NCBI GenBank assembly: GCA_015233285.1
Contig: JADFYA010000004.1
Span: 1 to 28,959, forward strand
Direction: 5' to 3'
Source of the DNA: Deltaproteobacteria bacterium
Lineage (GTDB): Bacteria > Desulfobacterota > JADFXK01
DNA: 28,959 bases
Shown: positions 23,015-28,959 of the stretch, piece after piece
Layout: every line of letters begins with the position of its first letter
Position numbering within the stretch: the first letter of the stretch is position 1
The notes under the pieces: model-generated
What the model was told of the DNA's origin: nothing
The model's database searches: none
What the model saw: the letters and a program-made list of their open reading frames with translations, nothing else
Made by a program: the position numbers and the translations under genes

Positions 23015-24667
23015 GTGAAGAAAATGATCGACCTGGTGGCGGCACACGAAGAATGGTTGCAGAACCGGGTGATGGATTATGTCCGGCAGCATGGCGGCGC
23101 CAGGGGTACGGCAGGTCTGCCGGAGGACTGGCGCCCAACAGCCTCCGAATTGTCGCGGTTATTGCTTATCCACCTAACTACTATAAATGATATTTCTGAG
23201 TTAACCTCGGATAACAACTTTGATAACGATCTTATGGCGGAATTTTGCCAAACCGGGATCAGGAGGCACCGGGACGTGACTCTGGGGGCATGGCTCTGCC
23301 TGTTCAAATATGTTCGCCAAAGTTATGTGGATCTGGTTCGGCAGGCCGGTTTTGAACCATCCGACCTGGACCGGTGTCTGGATAGGCTGCCCCGGGCTTT
23401 TGACCGGATGGAGGTGGGGTTTTGTTCGGCCTGGCCGGGAACCTCTTCTTCTGAACGCGAACGGGGCAAGAAGCAGCCGGAAACAGCCCGGATCATGGCC
23501 GACGCCGAGAGTGCCCCCCGGCTTGTTGACGGAACAGATAGCCATACCGACACAAGAGCCGGCGGCGATGATGGTAGCTTACGGAAGCGGGCGGAAGAAT
23601 CTTTACATGGGGACCGCCGGACGTTGCGGCTGTATGAACGGGCCGTGGAAAGCTCCGGCGACCTGATCGCTATTTTGGACAACCACTACGTCTACCATAT
23701 GGCTAACAGCGCGTATCTAAAGTATCTGGGACGACGAAAGGACCAGGTCATCGGTCATACCGTCTCGGAAGTGTTGGGCCCGGAAATCGAATCTACCGTC
23801 AAACCTAACCTCGACACCTGTTTGCAGGGCAAGGAAGTTGTGTACGAGGCGGTCCGCGACATCGGAAAATTGGGCAAGCGGCAGTTACAGGTGTCCTACA
23901 GCCCGCTTCGGGAAAAGGATGGCCGGGCGGTCGGCGCCTTGGCCGTGATAAAAGATATGACCAGTCAAAGGGACCTCGACCGGGAAAGGGAATTCGCCGT
24001 CAAGCTGCTCAGATTTGTCAATTCTACTAATCTTCTTCAGGAATTGGTGGGCGGAGTCGCCGAATTGTTCACAGAATTCTCTGGATGCCGGATGGTTGGC
24101 GTCCGCTTAGAAGACGACGAGGACTTCCCCTATTTCTATACTCAAGGTATGTCTGAGGCGTCTAGAAAATATCAACACGGACTGGGCATCCGGAACCGGG
24201 ATGGCCGGCTCCGTCGTGATCCGGACGGTAATCCAATTTTGGACTGTATGTGTGGAAACGTCATCCGGGGCCGACAGGACTTCCACCCGTTCTTCTTCAC
24301 CGATAACGGCACCTTTTGGACGAATAACCTGCCCGACATTATGGCCTCGAACGGACAGGCCGGCCGCGAAGTGTGGACCCGGAACTGTTGCACTAATGGC
24401 GGTTATCATTCCGTGGCCATGATCCCCCTGAAAACAGGAGAGAAGACCTTTGGATTGCTGCAACTCGGCGACCAGCGCCCCATGATGTTCACCCCCCAAT
24501 CATCTCTTTTCTGGAGCGGATGGCCGATAACCTGGCGGCTCGATTGGCCCGGATTTTTGCTCAGCGGGAGCTTAATCTCTTGTCGGAGGCGATCAATCAG
24601 TCCGACCAAAGTGTGGTCATCACCAACGCGTTGGGAAACATTCATTATGTCAATTCCGTCTTTTTAA
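23015..24667 (+). CDS. Hybrid histidine kinase, N-terminal part (frameshifted)
   Basis: The start is GTG at 23015, six bases after AGGAG; TTG at 23012 and ATG at 23024 are alternatives. Residues 1-140 are a helical RsbRD-like sensory region. A PAS domain follows at ~205-325, then a GAF domain at ~340-494 with a Cys set (DCMCGNVI and RNCC) shared by many PAS/GAF kinases of anaerobes. After FTP, at ~24494, the frame runs into unrelated residues ending at 24667, while the natural continuation (PIISFLERMADNLAARLAR) is in the next frame. The break is at a C6 run (24492-24497), and one extra C restores a single ORF to 26073 of ~1019 residues. Real mutation, sequencing error and slippage are all possible. 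Confidence 0.75.
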   Translation: MKKMIDLVAAHEEWLQNRVMDYVRQHGGARGTAGLPEDWRPTASELSRLLLIHLTTINDISELTSDNNFDNDLMAEFCQTGIRRHRDVTLGAWLCLFKYVRQSYVDLVRQAGFEPSDLDRCLDRLPRAFDRMEVGFCSAWPGTSSSERERGKKQPETARIMADAESAPRLVDGTDSHTDTRAGGDDGSLRKRAEESLHGDRRTLRLYERAVESSGDLIAILDNHYVYHMANSAYLKYLGRRKDQVIGHTVSEVLGPEIESTVKPNLDTCLQGKEVVYEAVRDIGKLGKRQLQVSYSPLREKDGRAVGALAVIKDMTSQRDLDREREFAVKLLRFVNSTNLLQELVGGVAELFTEFSGCRMVGVRLEDDEDFPYFYTQGMSEASRKYQHGLGIRNRDGRLRRDPDGNPILDCMCGNVIRGRQDFHPFFFTDNGTFWTNNLPDIMASNGQAGREVWTRNCCTNGGYHSVAMIPLKTGEKTFGLLQLGDQRPMMFTPQSSLFWSGWPITWRLDWPGFLLSGSLISCRRRSISPTKVWSSPTRWETFIMSIPSF

Positions 24668-26073
24668 ATCTTTTCGGGCGCAGCCGGGAAGAGGTCATGA
24701 ACCGTGATTTTTTTTCTATGATCAATAGGGATCAATCTGATCAGAGTTTTTACCAATCAGCGCGTGACGCCGGGATAAAAGGCGAGACCTGGAAAGAACG
24801 GCTGCAATTCATAGAACCGGACGGCGAAACGGTCGAGTTGGCCACATCCGTTTCCCCGGTCAAAGATGAAGCCGGGACAATTGCCAATTTTGTCGCCTTG
24901 ATGCGAGATGTCACCAACGAAGTCCAGATGGAAAAGCATCTCCGCCAGGCCCAAAAAATGGACTCCATCGGCACCCTGGCCGGAGGAATTGCGCATGACT
25001 TCAATAACATTTTAGGAGCTATCATCGGGTACGCCGAGATGGCCCGAGACGATGCCCGAGTGGGCGAAGTGGATCCGGTGAATCTCGACGAAGTCCTCCG
25101 AGCCAGCCAGCGGGCCAGGGAATTAGTCAGGCAGATACTAACGTTTAGCCGTCAGGCCGAACAGGAAAAGCATCCTATCCGGGTTAGTCTGATTGTCAAG
25201 GAATCACTTAAATTACTTCGGGCCTCTTTGCCCACGACTATCGAAATCAAGCAGGAAATAACCGATTCAGAGGCCGTGGTCATGGCCGATCCCACCCAGG
25301 TCCACCAGGTGATGCTGAACCTGTGTACCAATGCCTTACACGCCATGCCCGATGGCGGTGTGCTGGGAGTCAAATTGCTCGCAGCAAATGTTGATCAAAA
25401 ATCCCTGACCAGGTTTCCGGGTTTAAAGCCGGGCCCCTACCTCAAATTGGTGGTCAGTGACACTGGAACCGGGATGAATCAGGAGACCCTGGATAAAATC
25501 TTTGATCCGTTTTTTACCACTAAGAAAAAAGGTGAAGGGACAGGGTTGGGTCTGTCTGTCGTCCACGGGATTATCAAAGGCCATGGCGGGGCGGTGGATG
25601 TCAAAAGCGAAGCGGGCAAAGGAACCAATGTAGTCATTATGTTGCCGAAGATACAAAAAGAGATTCTCCAGACGGGAGAAGTGACCGAGACCGTGCCAAC
25701 GGGTTCAGGAACGATATTGTTGGTTGACGATGAAGCTATTTTAACCAAGGTCGGGAAGCAAATGTTGCAACGACAGGGCTTCCAGGTGGTCACCTGCAAC
25801 AGCAGCATTGAGGCCCTGGAGATATTTCGCCGCCGCCCCGACATCTTTGACCTGATCATCACCGACCAGACCATGCCCGGGCTGACAGGACTAGATTTGA
25901 CTAGAGAAGTTCTAACTATTAGACCGACCATGCCCATCATCATCTGCACCGGTTTCTCCGGGCGGGTTTCTGCTGAAACGGCCAAGGCGGCCGGAGCCAG
26001 AGAGTTCATTTTGAAGCCTTTAAGAAAAAAAGAACTGGTCGAGGCCATTAACCGGGCCCTGAGTTCAAACTGA
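24520..26073 (+). CDS. Hybrid histidine kinase, C-terminal part (PAS-HisKA-HATPase-REC)
   Basis: 517 residues from the ATG at 24520, but the frame is open further left and the true N-terminus is probably the 23015 frame joined across the C6 run. It has the end of the GAF helix, a PAS domain (~20-135), and HisKA with LAGGIAHDFNNILG (His159 here). HATPase_c has [38 protein letters not shown]. The C-terminal receiver has ILLVDDEA and phospho-acceptor Asp in LIITDQTMPGLTG, plus the ILKPLRKKEL Lys. All catalytic residues are intact. The kinase-to-receiver half is closely similar to that of the next gene, so the pair arose by duplication with exchange of the sensor half. Confidence 0.88.
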   Translation: MADNLAARLARIFAQRELNLLSEAINQSDQSVVITNALGNIHYVNSVFLNLFGRSREEVMNRDFFSMINRDQSDQSFYQSARDAGIKGETWKERLQFIEPDGETVELATSVSPVKDEAGTIANFVALMRDVTNEVQMEKHLRQAQKMDSIGTLAGGIAHDFNNILGAIIGYAEMARDDARVGEVDPVNLDEVLRASQRARELVRQILTFSRQAEQEKHPIRVSLIVKESLKLLRASLPTTIEIKQEITDSEAVVMADPTQVHQVMLNLCTNALHAMPDGGVLGVKLLAANVDQKSLTRFPGLKPGPYLKLVVSDTGTGMNQETLDKIFDPFFTTKKKGEGTGLGLSVVHGIIKGHGGAVDVKSEAGKGTNVVIMLPKIQKEILQTGEVTETVPTGSGTILLVDDEAILTKVGKQMLQRQGFQVVTCNSSIEALEIFRRRPDIFDLIITDQTMPGLTGLDLTREVLTIRPTMPIIICTGFSGRVSAETAKAAGAREFILKPLRKKELVEAINRALSSN

Positions 26074-26212
26074 AATCAGGTCTTGCGCCATAAATCTAAA
26101 ATAGATAATATCGGCTTTTGCGGAGAGGGCAAAACAGGGCATGTGAGATTTCGATTGGGGACGACCAAAACATCTTTTCATCGAAGCGGGTTGATTAACT
26201 TATTTGGTAATA

Positions 26213-28537
26213 ATGAAAATGAGTCCCATAAAAGACGGCAGAAACAATGGAGATCAAAGCAATACTACCTTCACCCTGGTTGTCGTGGGACTGTTGACTC
26301 TGGTGGCCATGCTGGTCTTTCAATGGTTGAAGCGATTGATTTATCCTGGGATTACTATATGGGAGTCAAATCTTGTCACCGTTTTTTTCGGCGCCGTAGT
26401 CGCGGTTGTCGCCACCTATCTCGGATTAAGCAAGTACCGGGCATTGTATCAGCAACTGTTGATAGAAATCAATGAGCGGTGGGAGACGGAAAGAAAGCTG
26501 CGCAAATCGTATGACGAACTGGAATTGCGCGTTTTGGAAAGAACCGCTGATATCGCCACGGCTAACAAGGAGTTGAGTTCGGAAATAGCCGAACGGTTGC
26601 AGATAGAAAACGAGTTGCGAAAAGAGAAGGACTTTACCGCCACCATCATCCAAAATTCCCCGACTTTTTTTGTAGCGATTAATGCCGCCGGCCGGACCAT
26701 CATGATGAACAAACTCATGCTCCAAGACCTGGGTTACACCATGGAAGAAGTGACCGGCCTGGATTACCTGTCCGTTTTTGTGCCCGAGGGCGACCGAGAG
26801 GCCCTTTCTGATATATTCAAACGAGTACTCGCGTCGAATGATTCCGTGACCTATGAAAACCGCGTCCTGGCCCAAGACGGCCGGGAATTCTTGATCGAAT
26901 GGCATGGCAACCGGGTGGTTAAGCCCGATGGGCAGGCGGACTTCATTTTTTTCGTAGGCATCGATATCACCGCGCGCCGGGCCGCGGAACAGGCGGCCAG
27001 AGAGTCTGAGGAGCAAAACCGGCTCATCATTGAATCTTCACCCATCGGTATTCGGATCGCCCGGGAGGGCTATTTTGCCTATGTTAATCCGGCGCTGGTC
27101 AAGATGTTAGGTTACACTCGCGGCGAGGAGATTATCGGCCTGCCGGTGGAGGCCATGTATGTTCCCGAAGACAGAGAGATGTTCCGGCAACGGCAAATAG
27201 ACCGACAGGCCGGCAGATTCATTCCCCCGTCGTACGAGGTGGGCTGGGTGAAAAAGGACGGTGACCGCTTAGATACGGTCATCTGGTCGACTATCATTGA
27301 TCATCGAGGGGCTCCGGCTGTCTTGAGTTTCGTGGTTGACGTCAGCTTGGAAAAGGCGCTGAAAACGCAACTGGTTCAAGCCCAGAAGATGAAAGCCATC
27401 GGTACTCTGGCCGGAGGCATTGCCCATGACTTCAATAACATCTTGGGGGCGATTTTTGGATATACGGAGATGGCTCTAGATGACGCCAGGGAAGGCCGGG
27501 TTAATCCCGAAGATCTCGAAGAGGTGATCAAGGCTTGTGACCGGGCCAGAGACCTCATCCGGCAGATCTTGACTTTCAGCCGTCAGGCCGATCAAGAACG
27601 GAAACCACTCCGGATAGGCTTAATTATCAAAGAAGCGCTCAAACTGCTCCGGGCATCGCTTCCGGCCACCATTGACATTCAAGGTGAAATCGGCGCCACC
27701 GAAGCCGTAGTGGAAGCAGATCCGACTCAAATTCACCAGGTCCTGATGAACCTCTGCACCAATTCGGCCCAGGCCATGCCCACCGGCGGCATCCTCAAAG
27801 TAAACCTCGACGAGGTCTACCTGGGCCAATCCGAAGCGGCCCTTTACCCCGACTTGAGCCCTGGATCTTATCTCGAGTTAACCGTGAGCGACTCAGGAGA
27901 GGGCGTGGACTCCGGTATTCTTGACCGTATTTTTGAACCATTTTTTTCCACCAAGAAGAAAGAAGGCGGCACCGGTATGGGCCTGGCCGTGGTCCATGGG
28001 ATTGTCAAGAGCCATGGGGGCATGGTTAAGGCGAAAAGTGAGGTGGGTCTGGGGACCACGTTTGCCGTTCTTTTGCCTACCGTGGATAAGCCGGCGGAAG
28101 TGGTGGCTGATGCTGATTCCGTGACTCCTATAGGTTCAGAAAGCATCCTCTTTGTTGATGATGAAAATGAATTGGTCAAGATTGGAAAACAGGTGCTCGA
28201 AAGGCTCGGTTACCGGGTGGAAGCCGTGTGCAGCAGCTTAGACGCCATGGATTTATTCCGGGCCCATCCCGACTCCTTTGACCTGGTCATTACTGATCAG
28301 ACCATGCCTCACATGACCGGCGCCGAGCTGATCGCGGAGATGATCCAGATTCGGCCCGATCTGCCCATCATCCTATGCACCGGTTTCAGCAGTCTGATCA
28401 CGCCGGAGAAAGCCAGAGCCATCGGGGTCCGGGAGTACATCCTGAAGCCATTGAAAAAACAGGAATTGGCCGAGGCCATCCGCCGGGCCCTGGGGCCTAA
28501 ACCAACTTATCCTGAGTTCGACGAGTCTATTAATTAA
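26213..28537 (+). CDS. Membrane hybrid histidine kinase (2 TM, PAS-PAS-HisKA-HATPase-REC)
   Basis: 774 residues from the ATG at 26213; TTG at 26204 and ATG at 26219 are in frame and no clear ribosome site decides. Two transmembrane helices (~19-41 and 52-72) have almost no periplasmic loop, then a coiled coil (~80-135) and two PAS domains (~138-255 and 265-380). HisKA has LAGGIAHDFNNILG (His405). HATPase_c has NLCTNSAQAM, VSDSGEGV, FEPFFSTKKKEGGTGMGLAV. The receiver has ILFVDDEN, Asp in LVITDQTMPHMTG, and ILKPLKKQEL. The sensor is membrane-anchored but probably senses through cytoplasmic PAS domains. No output regulator lies next to it. Confidence 0.9.
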   Translation: MKMSPIKDGRNNGDQSNTTFTLVVVGLLTLVAMLVFQWLKRLIYPGITIWESNLVTVFFGAVVAVVATYLGLSKYRALYQQLLIEINERWETERKLRKSYDELELRVLERTADIATANKELSSEIAERLQIENELRKEKDFTATIIQNSPTFFVAINAAGRTIMMNKLMLQDLGYTMEEVTGLDYLSVFVPEGDREALSDIFKRVLASNDSVTYENRVLAQDGREFLIEWHGNRVVKPDGQADFIFFVGIDITARRAAEQAARESEEQNRLIIESSPIGIRIAREGYFAYVNPALVKMLGYTRGEEIIGLPVEAMYVPEDREMFRQRQIDRQAGRFIPPSYEVGWVKKDGDRLDTVIWSTIIDHRGAPAVLSFVVDVSLEKALKTQLVQAQKMKAIGTLAGGIAHDFNNILGAIFGYTEMALDDAREGRVNPEDLEEVIKACDRARDLIRQILTFSRQADQERKPLRIGLIIKEALKLLRASLPATIDIQGEIGATEAVVEADPTQIHQVLMNLCTNSAQAMPTGGILKVNLDEVYLGQSEAALYPDLSPGSYLELTVSDSGEGVDSGILDRIFEPFFSTKKKEGGTGMGLAVVHGIVKSHGGMVKAKSEVGLGTTFAVLLPTVDKPAEVVADADSVTPIGSESILFVDDENELVKIGKQVLERLGYRVEAVCSSLDAMDLFRAHPDSFDLVITDQTMPHMTGAELIAEMIQIRPDLPIILCTGFSSLITPEKARAIGVREYILKPLKKQELAEAIRRALGPKPTYPEFDESIN

Positions 28538-28550
28538 CTATCGGAAATGT

Positions 28551-28639
28551 ATCCGCAGATTTCGCAGATGAACGCAGATGGAAAAGCCCCACAGACCTAT
28601 TTGGGCCCTAATCTGCGCAAATCGGCGCAATCTGCGGAT
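28551..28639. repeat. Fold-back repeat of CGCAGAT units
   Basis: The left arm 28551-28579 has ~10-bp spaced units (CCGCAGATTT, CGCAGATGAA, CGCAGATGG). The right arm 28610-28639 is the inverse (AATCTGCGCA, AATCGGCGCA, ATCTGCGGAT). It starts 14 bases after the kinase stop and lies between convergent genes. CGCAGATT-type intergenic repeats are common in several bacterial phyla. Confidence 0.65.
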
Positions 28640-28667
28640 TGAATTTAACTTAAGGTCGATGTGGCAT

Positions 28668-28959
28668 TTATTCCACTTCCCAAAGACGAGGATGCAGGTT
28701 GCGCCGGGCCAGGGACACTCCCTTTTGGCTCAGGTACTCCAGATTTACAGTATCTTCCCGATTGTAGGCGACCAGCGTGTCTAAGGCCGCGGCATCACCG
28801 CGCTGATAAGCCTCCCACAGTATGACCGCCTGAAAGCCATCCATTCCGGCCACGGTCGCCGGCCTGGCCAGGCCCAGGTGTTGCTCAATCCGTTTTAGCC
28901 CGCCGGAGTAGCCCAACCTTTTATACAGGTACATCAGGTCCAGATGCCCCTGGGGCAAG
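28668..28959 (-). CDS. RNase H-like (YprB-type) exonuclease-domain protein, 3' part only
   Basis: The frame runs off the right edge; the leftmost possible TTG start at 28958 is only where the window is cut. The visible 97 residues match the end of the YprB-type ribonuclease H-like domain: HLDLMYLYKRLG, then SGGLKRIEQHLGL, GMDGFQAVILWEAYQRGD, and the closing YNREDTVNLEYLS, whose Asp is one of the DEDD metal ligands in this superfamily. A short tail follows. It is converged upon by the hybrid kinase, with a fold-back repeat between them. Substrate (DNA or RNA end) is not known for most of this family. Confidence 0.8.
   Translation of the reverse strand, partial: LPQGHLDLMYLYKRLGYSGGLKRIEQHLGLARPATVAGMDGFQAVILWEAYQRGDAAALDTLVAYNREDTVNLEYLSQKGVSLARRNLHPRLWEVE

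Overview
The window looks like a chromosomal segment of a Desulfobacterota-type (deltaproteobacterial) anaerobe. The reasons are moderate GC with strong AGGAGG-like ribosome sites, heavy use of sigma-54 and two-component signalling, TauE/SafE permeases with small accessory membrane proteins, stand-alone PEP-synthase-like proteins, and fold-back intergenic repeats of a kind I associate with that group. This placement is inference; there is no rRNA or marker gene here. I found no tRNA, rRNA, CRISPR array or intact transposase.

Layout. Bases 1-691 hold the 3' end of a secreted Cys-rich/Ig-like protein. Bases 769-9546 form module A. A membrane-bound sigma-54 activator (3501-6014) and a PEP-synthase-like protein (769-3378) run leftward. 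A four-gene TauE/SafE operon (6564-8712) and a lone receiver protein (9139-9546) run rightward. The 549-bp divergent region has back-to-back sigma-54 promoters and repeated CTCGCCA boxes between and around them. Bases 10067-18319 form module B: a membrane histidine kinase, three small receiver proteins (one lacking its phospho-acceptor Asp), a second TauE/SafE permease, a two-helix membrane partner, and a paralogue of the PEP-synthase-like protein. Bases 18555-22526 carry a DUF190 + 4xCBS protein and three universal stress proteins. Bases 23015-28537 carry two large PAS hybrid histidine kinases, the first broken by a one-base frameshift in a C6 run. The right edge holds the 3' end of an RNase H-like (YprB-type) gene on the minus strand.

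The two modules share a TauE-family permease, small single- or double-pass membrane/periplasmic partners, a 'PEP synthase without the PEP barrel', and dedicated phospho-signalling. My reading is a duplicated, signal-controlled anion (sulfite, sulfate or organosulfonate) transport system, with adenylate-sensing (CBS, Usp) proteins nearby. The substrate and the role of the PEP-synthase-like proteins cannot be read from sequence.

The intergenic spaces are also notable. They contain degenerate 7-bp tandem repeats (unit GTTNCNN or its complement) at four loci, three of them as facing inverted pairs. There is a 376-bp MITE-like fold-back element with an 18-bp terminal inverted repeat and 10-bp flanking direct repeats, two copies of a second ~150-bp fold-back element in opposite orientation, and a duplicated universal-stress-protein leader whose first copy has lost its gene.
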